From Paractinoplanes durhamensis (lineage in GTDB: Bacteria > Actinomycetota > Actinomycetes > Mycobacteriales > Micromonosporaceae): 64,000 nucleotides of DNA. The position numbers and the translations under genes were made by a program. The stretch covers positions 124,001-188,000 of the forward strand of contig NZ_BOML01000059.1 of the NCBI RefSeq assembly GCF_016862175.1. Reading direction: 5' to 3'. Shown here one piece after another: positions 55,433 through 62,726 of the stretch. The number at the start of each line of letters is the position of its first letter. The first letter of the stretch is position 1. Below the pieces are notes generated by a model that was given only the letters and a program-made list of their open reading frames with translations, was not told the DNA's origin and ran no database searches.

Positions 55433-55810
55433 TCAGAACTTGATGCCCCCGCGAATGGTTCGCGCCTGCACCACCTGTTCCGCCTGGCCACTGAAGTTGT
55501 TGACCACCGCCGAGCCCTCGGCTGATCCGCTTGCGGTGGCGCCGTGCCACGCCGCAAGCGCCTGCCGGGCGAAGCCTGGATCCTCGACCATGACCCGGGT
55601 CAGGTAACGCGCGAATGCCTCGATGCGCTCGGCGTCGCCCGGATTTTCGAGCGCGGCGGTGAGGCTGTCGGCCTCTGGTGTGCCGTGCCCGAATCGAGCG
55701 CGAATGATCTCGCAGAGCGACTTGAACGCGCTCCTGCTGCCGGCGACCAGGAGTTCCGATCCCTGTGCGGACAAAGCCGACGCGATAGCCGGCACAACTT
55801 CCTCGAACAT
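55433..55810 (-). CDS. small putative effector with C-terminal amyloid-like motif
   Basis: A 125-residue protein. Residues 1-95 are predicted helical (FEEVVPAIASALSAQGSELL, AFKSLCEIIRARFG, RIEAFARYLTRVMVEDPGFA) and may match the Bell-type helical domains paired with bacterial NLRs. Residues 104-125 contain NNFSG, VVQAR and IRGGIKF, which align with the N-terminal motif of the adjacent NB-ARC protein (N-x-x-SG, VQA, I-x-GG-[VI]-x-F). The ATG has GGGGG eight bases upstream. The NLR start lies 26 bases after its stop, so they form one operon. Effector role is inference. Confidence 0.65.
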   Translation of the reverse strand: MFEEVVPAIASALSAQGSELLVAGSRSAFKSLCEIIRARFGHGTPEADSLTAALENPGDAERIEAFARYLTRVMVEDPGFARQALAAWHGATASGSAEGSAVVNNFSGQAEQVVQARTIRGGIKF

Positions 55811-56149
55811 GCGCGGTACCCCCGGTTGTCAAGGAGTACATCAGCCTAATGACGACCGAGCGGCTCCAGGACCCCCTCATTCATCGGGCAAGCTATATGT
55901 CAAAACGCGCGAATCGCCGGATGCACCGACCGGGGAGGTGCGCTGCGGTCACTCGAAGAGGGTCGGCGAAACGTCCACATCGGACTCAGCGATGCGGCTC
56001 CATCTGGGGGCAAAGGCGTACGAAACTCAGGTTGATGACCCATTCGTTACCTTAAGTGCTTTACAGGAGTATTGCGGCGGGCGGCGCAGGGGTGGATCAT
56101 CTGTCCGCGCATTGATCATTTACGGACATGAACTCCTGAGGAGCCTCAG
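55811..56149. other. intergenic region with promoter of the effector/NLR operon
   Basis: A 339-base gap, less GC-rich than its surroundings. On the minus strand TTGACA (55834-55829) and TAGGCT (55843-55838) stand near the effector start, but they are not at standard spacing to each other. No gene is convincing; a 68-codon plus-strand frame from 55849 is very Arg-rich and unlikely. Confidence 0.4.
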
Positions 56150-56242
56150 TTGTTACTTACCCATGCGATCTCGCTCGTGTCGGATCCGGCGACGCTGGCT
56201 CAGGTGATCGCCGCGATCGAGTGCTGGATGAAGTGGTTGTGA
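56150..56242 (+). CDS. 30-residue mini-protein with its own ribosome site
   Basis: TTG 56150 starts a 30-codon frame reading LLLTHAISLVSDPATL then AQVIAAIECWMKWL and stopping at 56240-56242. GAGGAG (56138-56143) stands six bases before the start. The peptide resembles the first 30 residues of small actinobacterial TrbC/VirB2-like membrane proteins, in which a signal-like segment and LAQV precede a hydrophobic pair of helices that is missing here. Codon 2 is the rare TTA. A textbook terminator follows 35 bases later. It may be a real small peptide or a truncated relic. Confidence 0.45.
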   Translation: MLLTHAISLVSDPATLAQVIAAIECWMKWL

Positions 56243-56276
56243 CGCCAGTTCCCTCCATCGCGAGGTAGGGGTACGT

Positions 56277-56315
56277 CGGTGTGGTTGATCTCCAGGTCAA
56301 CCACACCGATTTTTT
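56277..56315 (+). terminator. intrinsic terminator with U tract
   Basis: CGGTGTGGTTGA (56277-56288) pairs perfectly with TCAACCACACCG (56297-56308), loop of eight bases, followed by ATTTTTT (56309-56315). This is the only classical U-tract terminator seen in the window, and it serves a short plus-strand transcript. Confidence 0.9.
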
Positions 56316-56385
56316 GTGTCGAGGCATGTTCGCACGACTAGCAGTCAGGCGTCAACTAGTCATCAAGTCCCGGTCCGTCGAAGCC

Positions 56386-59118
56386 CTAACCCACCACGGA
56401 TCGGAGCGGGATTCCCGCCGAACGCAGGTCGCTGACCAGGTTTCGCAGGAACGGGTGCTCGTCGAACGGCAGGCCGTCCGGGTTCGGGATGGTCAGGTAG
56501 GCCGAGTCGCCGACCACCGCGACCGTCGCGTTGCCGGTGTAGCGGGCGACCAGGTCCCGGGTCCGGGTCAGGTCGCCGGTGGCCACCTGCAGGCGGCTCG
56601 GGCGCCACTCGCCGCCGAGGTTGGCCGGGGCCGGCTCGGCCGCGGCGGCCACCCGGGCCGGGTCGAGGCTCGGGGCGCGCAGCGCCGGCTGCGGGGTCGT
56701 GGCCGGGTAGAGCAGGGCGTTGGCCACCAACTGCAAACCGCTCTCGTTGTAGGCCCGGAACAGCGGGTTGAACGCGAACAGCACCGCCCGCCCGGCACCC
56801 GTGGGTTCGTCCACCACCACCGACGTTCCCTTCAGGACGTCCTCGTGCACGGTGTAGCCGTTGTGCCAGAACGTGTCGTCGGCCGGGTAGCGCAGCACGT
56901 TCACGCCGGTGGTGCTCGGGGTGAGGATGGCGTCGCCGTTGTTGAACTCGAAGTCTTCGGCCGGGCGGCCCAGCGCGACCGGGCTGCGGCCGTCCACATC
57001 GACCCGCAGGTGCGAGCCGATCACCAGGTAGTCGTCCGGCTTCGCCTTCTCGGTGGTCGAGGTCAGGCCGGCCGCCCGGGCCAGCCGGGTGCCCTCGTTG
57101 CGCAGCCCCACGTAGGTGTGGCCCTGCGCGATCCAACTCCGCAGGTTGGCCTGGCCGGTCGCGGTGAGACCGCCGGTTGCGCTGCTGCCGTCCGGGACGA
57201 GCAGGACCGTACGGCCGGTGAACGCGGCCGTGTTGTCGTTGATGTCGGCCGTGGTCACCGGCGTGAGGTTCAGGCCCCACTTCTGGCCCAGCACGTAGCG
57301 GGCCTCGCCGTACGAGCCGGACGTGGTGCTGATGCCGGTGCCGCGGAACAGGCCGACGTCGGGCCGGGCGATCGCCGTGCCGGCGGCGGGCCGGGAGCGC
57401 GGGCTCAGGGTGACGCCGAGCGATCGCGCGAGCCGGTCGACGGCCGGCGTGACGGAAGCCGCGGACACCAAGATCAAATCCTTGGTGCGTACGGGTGTGA
57501 CGCCCTGCCCGAGGAGCTGGAAGGTCAGCTGCGCCGCCGAGGCCGAGTCCGCGGCGTACGCGTAGGAGCCGTTGCGTGGCGCCGAGCCCGCCCGGCCGCC
57601 CTCGATCTTCTTCACCAGCTCGGCCCGGGGCCGCACCGCGTCGCCGGTGTAGATGGTGTCGATGCCCATCAGCAGCGGGTTGCTCCACGACGACACGTCA
57701 TAGAAGTACGGGAACGGAGCGTACGGGTCCTCGCCGAGCGTCGCCTGGATCCAGTGCTTCTGCGGCTGGTCCATCGGGATCCAGTAGGCGCCGGCCGGCA
57801 CGGTCACGTTCGACGCGGTGCGGCCGCCGAAGACCCGGGCGTTGCGCACCTTCGCCGGCTTGGTCACCTCGTACACCTCGACGTCCATCCGGCGCAGCCG
57901 CTCGACCAGCCGGCGCACGTCGCCGAGCTGGCGCCCCGGCATCAGGAAGTACGACTTGACCTTGATGTCGGGCACCGGGAACTGGACGGTGTTCTCCGGC
58001 TGCACCACCTCGTTGGGTTCGAGGGTGCCGGCCCGGCCCTCGGCGAGCGCGTCCGCCCAGATCTTGTAGTAGCCGCTCAGCACCTCACGCTTGTTGGCGG
58101 CCGCCCATCCGAGGGTCGCCCACTGGGTGTTGAACTGCTGCTGCACCCGATCCTGGACGGCCGAGGCGCTGCCCTTCTCGTACGTCATGCCGGCCGCCCC
58201 GAACCCGGTGGCCGGAACCGTGTCGCCGTAGCCCATGTAGAACAGGTCGTAGGTGTCGTAGTTGAAGTAGCACTCGGTGGTGACCGTGTCGGTGCAGGCG
58301 CCGTGGTAGCCGAACCCGGCCTTGTTGGCCGCGCCGATCCGGTTGATCCAGTCGACCGGCGCGTCGGCGATCTCGTGGTGGATCGGGTCGGCGTTCGGCG
58401 GGAAGAAGTATTGCTGCCCGCCCATCTCGTGGGCGTCGATGAAGACCTGCGGCGGCAGTTCGCGGAGAAGTTCGAGCTTGCTGTCGGTCTCCGGCTGGGT
58501 GCGCGCGAACCAGTCCCGGTTGAGGTCGAAGCCGAACTCGTTCTGCCGCCGGCTCGCGTCCCGGCCGTCCGGGTTCTGGGTCGGCACGATCACCGTGATC
58601 AGGTTGTCGTTGCGCTGCCGCACCGCGCACGACAGCCCGGCGGCCAGCTCGTAGAGCGTCTTGAGAGCGGCGTCGGCACCGCTCTTCTCGCCACCGTGCA
58701 CATTGCCGGCGATCCAGACGATCGCCGGGGACTTCGCGGCGATCCGGCGCGCCCGGCTCGCCCGGGTCACCCGGGGATCGCGCAGGCTGCGGATGTCGTC
58801 GACCGCGCCGGGGCGGCCGGACACGATCGCGTACGGCAATGACTGGCCGAGCACGCTGGTCCCCATCGTGCCGGTGACCACCCGGTCCGACGCCCTGTCG
58901 ACCGCGCCCAGGTAGTCGCGGATCTCGCCGTTGGTGACGACCCGCTGCTGACCGAGGCCGAGCGGGAAACCGAGGACCGTCTCCGGGGAGGGCACCGTGC
59001 TCAGGTGGGCGGCCGGATCGTCGCTGCAGGCGGCACTCGCCGGGGTCGCGGCCAGCTGCGGGATCAGGGCGGCCGTCAGCACCATCGCCATGGCGCCGGC
59101 CAGTCGGGTAATGCGCAA
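56386..59118 (-). CDS. large secreted M14 family zinc carboxypeptidase
   Basis: A 910-residue secreted protein. Signal peptide: LAGAMAMVLTAALIPQLAATPASAA. The M14 domain (residues about 55-380) has zinc ligands His141 and Glu144 in NVHGGEKSG and His230 in DAHEMGG. FGFDLNRDWFARTQ is the substrate-binding segment, and TYEKGSA probably holds the catalytic Glu. Residues 400-910 are an all-beta and Rossmann-like accessory region, including a glutamine-amidotransferase-like segment with LLVPDGSSATGG. The length is typical of Streptomyces secreted M14 enzymes with large C-terminal regions. Confidence 0.9.
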   Translation of the reverse strand: MRITRLAGAMAMVLTAALIPQLAATPASAACSDDPAAHLSTVPSPETVLGFPLGLGQQRVVTNGEIRDYLGAVDRASDRVVTGTMGTSVLGQSLPYAIVSGRPGAVDDIRSLRDPRVTRASRARRIAAKSPAIVWIAGNVHGGEKSGADAALKTLYELAAGLSCAVRQRNDNLITVIVPTQNPDGRDASRRQNEFGFDLNRDWFARTQPETDSKLELLRELPPQVFIDAHEMGGQQYFFPPNADPIHHEIADAPVDWINRIGAANKAGFGYHGACTDTVTTECYFNYDTYDLFYMGYGDTVPATGFGAAGMTYEKGSASAVQDRVQQQFNTQWATLGWAAANKREVLSGYYKIWADALAEGRAGTLEPNEVVQPENTVQFPVPDIKVKSYFLMPGRQLGDVRRLVERLRRMDVEVYEVTKPAKVRNARVFGGRTASNVTVPAGAYWIPMDQPQKHWIQATLGEDPYAPFPYFYDVSSWSNPLLMGIDTIYTGDAVRPRAELVKKIEGGRAGSAPRNGSYAYAADSASAAQLTFQLLGQGVTPVRTKDLILVSAASVTPAVDRLARSLGVTLSPRSRPAAGTAIARPDVGLFRGTGISTTSGSYGEARYVLGQKWGLNLTPVTTADINDNTAAFTGRTVLLVPDGSSATGGLTATGQANLRSWIAQGHTYVGLRNEGTRLARAAGLTSTTEKAKPDDYLVIGSHLRVDVDGRSPVALGRPAEDFEFNNGDAILTPSTTGVNVLRYPADDTFWHNGYTVHEDVLKGTSVVVDEPTGAGRAVLFAFNPLFRAYNESGLQLVANALLYPATTPQPALRAPSLDPARVAAAAEPAPANLGGEWRPSRLQVATGDLTRTRDLVARYTGNATVAVVGDSAYLTIPNPDGLPFDEHPFLRNLVSDLRSAGIPLRSVVG

Positions 59119-59130
59119 CGCGACCTCGAT

Positions 59131-59931
59131 TCAGGGCTTTCGGGCAACTCCGCAGAACTGGTAGACGTCGGTGCCGGCGGTCGGGTCGCCGGGCTCAGGG
59201 TGCCATTTGGTGCAGGTCACCACGCCCGGTTCGAGCAGGTTCAGCCCTTCGAACCAGCGCAGCATGCCGGCCTTGTAGCGCAACGTGATCGGCGGCGTGG
59301 CGGTCTCGTTCCACTGTGCTGCCGCGGCCGCCGACTCCTCGGGCTTGATCTCCAGGGTCGGGTGCGCGATGGCCAGGTAGCTGCCGGACGGGACCGCGTC
59401 GACCAGGCGCCGCACCACACCGAGGGCCTCGTCGTCGTCGCCGATGAAGTTGAGGACGCCGAGCAGCATGACCGCGATCGGCCGGTCGAAGTCGAGGGTC
59501 CGCCGGGCGACGTCGAGGATCGTCGTGGTGTCCCGGGCGTCGGCGTCGATGTAGTCGGTGGCGCCCTCGGGGGAGCTGGTCAGCAGCGCGCGGGCGTGGG
59601 CCAGGACGAGCGGGTCGTTGTCGCAGTAGACGATCCGGCTCTCCGGCGCGATCGCCTGGGCGACCTCGTGGGTGTTGTCGGCGGTGGGCAGCCCGGTGCC
59701 GACGTCGAGGAACTGGCGGATGCCGGCCTCGCCGACCAGGTGCCGGACGGCCCGCTGGAGGAAGGCCCGGTCGGCCCGGGCCGACGTGACGATGTCCGGC
59801 AGGAACTGCTGGACCTGGTCGCCGACCGCCCGGTCGGCGGCGAAGTTGTCCTTGCCGCCCAGCCAGTAGTTCCAGATCCGCGCGGTGTGCGGCACGCCGG
59901 GGTTCAGGGCGCCGTTCGATTCATCGGGCAC
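59131..59931 (-). CDS. SAM-dependent methyltransferase, DUF574 type
   Basis: About 266 residues, the usual length of the actinobacterial DUF574/Methyltransf_19 family. It starts with the family hallmark HTARIWNYWLGGKDNF, then ADRAFLQRAVRHL, the SAM-binding FLDVGTGLPTADNTHEVAQ, VYCDNDPLVLAHARALL, and AVMLLGVLNFI. GTG 59931 fits the family start. These proteins are abundant in mycelial actinomycetes, and most substrates are unknown. It is divergent from the TIGR03086 gene. Confidence 0.85.
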   Translation of the reverse strand: MPDESNGALNPGVPHTARIWNYWLGGKDNFAADRAVGDQVQQFLPDIVTSARADRAFLQRAVRHLVGEAGIRQFLDVGTGLPTADNTHEVAQAIAPESRIVYCDNDPLVLAHARALLTSSPEGATDYIDADARDTTTILDVARRTLDFDRPIAVMLLGVLNFIGDDDEALGVVRRLVDAVPSGSYLAIAHPTLEIKPEESAAAAAQWNETATPPITLRYKAGMLRWFEGLNLLEPGVVTCTKWHPEPGDPTAGTDVYQFCGVARKP

Positions 59932-59997
59932 CGCAGCATCATAGATCCACGCTGCTCGATCGTGGGGGGAATGCTGTCCCGGGCATCCGCGCAACCG

Positions 59998-60003
59998 TAG
60001 GGT
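59998..60003 (+). promoter_or_regulatory. -10 box TAGGGT of the DinB-like gene
   Basis: TAGGGT at 59998-60003 with CTGTCC (59974-59979) as a possible -35 at 18 bases. The gene starts at 60045 with AAGGAC upstream, so this transcript would have a leader of about 35 bases. Confidence 0.4.
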
Positions 60004-60044
60004 GGTGCGGGGGAGGCCGACCACCGTCGAAAGGACGATCAGCG

Positions 60045-60605
60045 ATGGCACTGTCCGACCGACCGGCCGAGCGGCACCGTCAGGTAGCCGGCCTGTTCAC
60101 CGAGCGGGTGCGGGGCACCCGTGACTGGGATGCGCCGGCGCCGGTGGCCGGCTGGGCCGCGCGCGACGTCGTACGACATCTGACCGAATGGTTTCCGGGT
60201 TTTCTTGCCGCCGGTGCCGGGATCGAGCTGACCCGGGGCCCGGCGGTGGACGAGGATCCGGTCGCCGCGTGGCAGGTGCACAGCGACGCGGTGCAGGCGG
60301 TGCTGGACGATCCGGCGACGGCCGACCGCAAGCTCACCAACGAGCACATCGGCAGCCTGCCGCTGGACGCCGCGATCGACCAGTTCTACACGTCCGACGT
60401 GTTCATGCACACCTGGGACCTGTCCCGGGCGACCGGCCAGGACGAACGGCTCGACCCGGACTTCTGCGGGCGGCTGCTGGCCGGCATGGAACCGATCGAC
60501 GAGCTGCTGCGCTCATCGGGCCAGTACGGCCCGCGGGTCGAGGTGCCGGCCGGCGCGGACGTGCAAACCAGGATGCTCGGGTTCATCGGCCGCGATCCGT
60601 CCTGA
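60045..60605 (+). CDS. TIGR03086-type DinB-like metal-binding protein
   Basis: A 186-residue four-helix-bundle protein of the maleylpyruvate isomerase N-terminal/DinB-like family. It has GWAARDVVRHLTEWFPGFL (His ligand after RDVV) and SDVFMHTWDLSRATG (second His ligand). The first ligand, normally in the N-terminal helix, is likely around ERHRQVAGLF. Related proteins act as mycothiol-dependent enzymes, but the substrate here is unknown. AAAGGAC precedes the ATG. Confidence 0.8.
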   Translation: MALSDRPAERHRQVAGLFTERVRGTRDWDAPAPVAGWAARDVVRHLTEWFPGFLAAGAGIELTRGPAVDEDPVAAWQVHSDAVQAVLDDPATADRKLTNEHIGSLPLDAAIDQFYTSDVFMHTWDLSRATGQDERLDPDFCGRLLAGMEPIDELLRSSGQYGPRVEVPAGADVQTRMLGFIGRDPS

Positions 60606-60617
60606 TCGATCCCCGGG

Positions 60618-60623
60618 TAGGGT
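60618..60623 (+). promoter_or_regulatory. -10 box TAGGGT for a leaderless kinase gene
   Basis: TAGGGT at 60618-60623 is followed after seven bases by GTG 60631, the same geometry as the ABC exporter gene at 11064. No Shine-Dalgarno lies between. Confidence 0.4.
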
Positions 60624-60630
60624 GCCACGC

Positions 60631-62670
60631 GTGACGCGTGCACTCTGGCCGAACGACCCACGCCGGCTCGGTGACTACGAACTGCTCAGCCGGCTCGGCG
60701 AGGGCGGCATGGGTGCCGTCTACCTGGGCCGGGCGCCCGGCGGCCGGCTCGTCGCGGTCAAGGTGATCCGCCCCGAGCTGGCCTGGGACACCGAGTTCCG
60801 CGGCCGGTTCCGCAGCGAGGTCAGCCGGGCCCGTGAGGTGCCCGGCTTCTGCACCGCCGCGGTGCTCGACGCCGACCCCGACCACGCCACCCCGTACCTG
60901 GTCGTCGAGTACGTCGACGGGCCGAGCCTGCGCGAGGTGATCAAGGAGCAGGGCCCGCTGTCCGGCGGCACCCTGCACGGCGTCGCGGTCGGGGTGGCGA
61001 CCGCGCTCGCCGCCATCCACGGCGCCGGGGTGATCCACCGCGACCTCAAGCCGGAGAACGTGCTGTTCGCGCTGGGCACCCCCAAGGTGATCGACTTCGG
61101 GATCGCCCGGGCGCTGGAGGCGACGAGCCGGCACACCCGCACCGACCAGATGGTCGGCACCGTGTCCTACATGGCGCCGGAACGGTTCGACAGCGAGTCC
61201 GACCGGGAGGCCGGCCCGCCCGCCGACGTCTTCGCCTGGGGCGTGGTGGTGGCCTACGCGGCGACCGGCCGCACCCCGTTCCGCGGCGACTCGCCGGGCG
61301 CCACCGCGGCCCGCATCCTGACCCAGCCGCCCGACCTGGCCGGGCTCGACGGGCCGCTGCGCGACCTGGTCGGCCGGGCCCTGGCCAAGGACCCGGCGCA
61401 GCGCCCGACCGCGCCCGAACTGCTTGACCGGCTGCTGGCCACCGAGTCCGGCAAGGCGCTCGACCAGCAGCCGGAGCTGCGCCAGGCGGCGGAGGCGGCC
61501 GCGCACATCGAGCCGGTGCACACCGATGCCGTTCCGCGGCGCCGGGTCGGCCGCACCGTGGCCGCGGCCGGCGCGGCGGTCGTGCTGGCGACCTTCGCCG
61601 CCTTCGTCGCGCTCGACGACCCATCCCCGGCGCCGAGTTTCGTGGCCGCCGCACCCAGCTCGGTCGCGGCCGTGCCGGCCGCGAAAGCCAAGTCCCGGGT
61701 CCAGGGGCCGTCGCTGATCGACGGGCTGGACCGCCCCGGGCAGTGGAAGGCGACCCCGAAGTCGGACGACGCCGCCGGCTGGTGCACCTTCGAGGCCAAG
61801 CGCCTGCTGGTGACGACCAGTTCGTCCAGCGTGTACACCTGCACCGGCCCGGCCGACACGTTCGCCGGCGACCAGACGATCACCGTCGACGCGACCGTGG
61901 TCACCGCGGAGGCCTGCGCGGCGATCTGGTTCCGGGTCGTCGACCGCGGCGGCTACCAGGCGTCCTTCTGCCCGGCGGAGATCCGGCTCGGGCTGGACAA
62001 CGACGGCGAGATGATCGGCGAGCAGAAGGTCGCCTCGACGCTGTTCCGGCCCGGGCAGACCCATCGGGCCGCGATCGCCGTGCGCGACGAGACGGCGCAC
62101 GTGACGGTCGACGGGGTGGAGGTGCTGAGCGTGCCGCTCACCGACCCGCTGCTGGCCGGCGGCAAGGTGGAGCTGGGCGCGATCAACGACGCGAACAGCG
62201 GGGACTCGATGGCCGCGTTCGCCGACGTCGAGCTGCGGTCGCCGACGGTGGATCCGCAGGTCACGTTCCCCGACCTGACCGGCACCGGGCCGGCCACGTC
62301 GGTGGTCAAGCTCTACGCCTACGACCCGGCCGCGCACGTCGCGGTGGCCGAGCCGGTGCTGTACCTGGACGGCACGGACTACTGCACGCGCTTCAAGATC
62401 AAGCAGGGCGACGGCCGGTGCGAGCAGGAGACGATCATCGTCGAGAGCCACCTGAAGGTCACCGTCCCGACGGCGAACCGGCCCGCCCTGACCACCTGGG
62501 ACGATCCGACCGGGGAGGGTGACTGCATCGGCACGATGCGAAGCGGCGGGCTCTGCCCGATCAAGCAGGCCGCCTTCACCGCGTGGCTCAAGGGGGACCC
62601 GCAGGGTCTGGCCGCGATCACCACCAGCGGAGGGACCGCCACCAAGCTGGCCCAGATGTACCGGCCATGA
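60631..62670 (+). CDS. membrane serine/threonine protein kinase with extracellular sensor
   Basis: About 679 residues. The Pkn-type kinase domain (residues about 15-270) has glycine loop GEGGMGAVYLG, catalytic VAVKVI lysine, HRDLKPENVL, DFGIAR and APERFD. A membrane helix follows (VGRTVAAAGAAVVLATFAAFVAL), then an Ala/Ser/Pro linker. The outer domain of about 330 residues has beta-sandwich features similar to concanavalin-like lectin folds (TITVDATVVTAEACAAIWFRV) and four to six cysteines that may form disulfides. GTG 60631 fits leaderless initiation; GTG 60622 is an alternative. Ligand unknown. Confidence 0.9.
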   Translation: MTRALWPNDPRRLGDYELLSRLGEGGMGAVYLGRAPGGRLVAVKVIRPELAWDTEFRGRFRSEVSRAREVPGFCTAAVLDADPDHATPYLVVEYVDGPSLREVIKEQGPLSGGTLHGVAVGVATALAAIHGAGVIHRDLKPENVLFALGTPKVIDFGIARALEATSRHTRTDQMVGTVSYMAPERFDSESDREAGPPADVFAWGVVVAYAATGRTPFRGDSPGATAARILTQPPDLAGLDGPLRDLVGRALAKDPAQRPTAPELLDRLLATESGKALDQQPELRQAAEAAAHIEPVHTDAVPRRRVGRTVAAAGAAVVLATFAAFVALDDPSPAPSFVAAAPSSVAAVPAAKAKSRVQGPSLIDGLDRPGQWKATPKSDDAAGWCTFEAKRLLVTTSSSSVYTCTGPADTFAGDQTITVDATVVTAEACAAIWFRVVDRGGYQASFCPAEIRLGLDNDGEMIGEQKVASTLFRPGQTHRAAIAVRDETAHVTVDGVEVLSVPLTDPLLAGGKVELGAINDANSGDSMAAFADVELRSPTVDPQVTFPDLTGTGPATSVVKLYAYDPAAHVAVAEPVLYLDGTDYCTRFKIKQGDGRCEQETIIVESHLKVTVPTANRPALTTWDDPTGEGDCIGTMRSGGLCPIKQAAFTAWLKGDPQGLAAITTSGGTATKLAQMYRP

Positions 62671-62675
62671 CAGTC

Positions 62676-62704
62676 GTTCCCCATCGATCACATTGATGGG
62701 GAAC
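62676..62704. promoter_or_regulatory. perfect inverted repeat between the kinase and the last gene
   Basis: GTTCCCCATC (62676-62685) and GATGGGGAAC (62695-62704) with a nine-base spacer. It lies five bases after the kinase stop and 22 bases before the next ATG. No T tract follows, so operator or intercistronic hairpin are both possible. Confidence 0.5.
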
Positions 62705-62726
62705 AATGTCTGGCGGGGATGACAAA

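Noticed and set aside
55407-55880. N-terminal extension of the NB-ARC protein
   Set aside because: It overlaps the 125-residue effector gene in another frame and gives Arg/Gly-rich sequence; the motif and ribosome site place the start at 55406.
56281-58842. 853-codon plus-strand frame
   Set aside because: Antisense shadow of the large M14 peptidase and begins inside the terminator.
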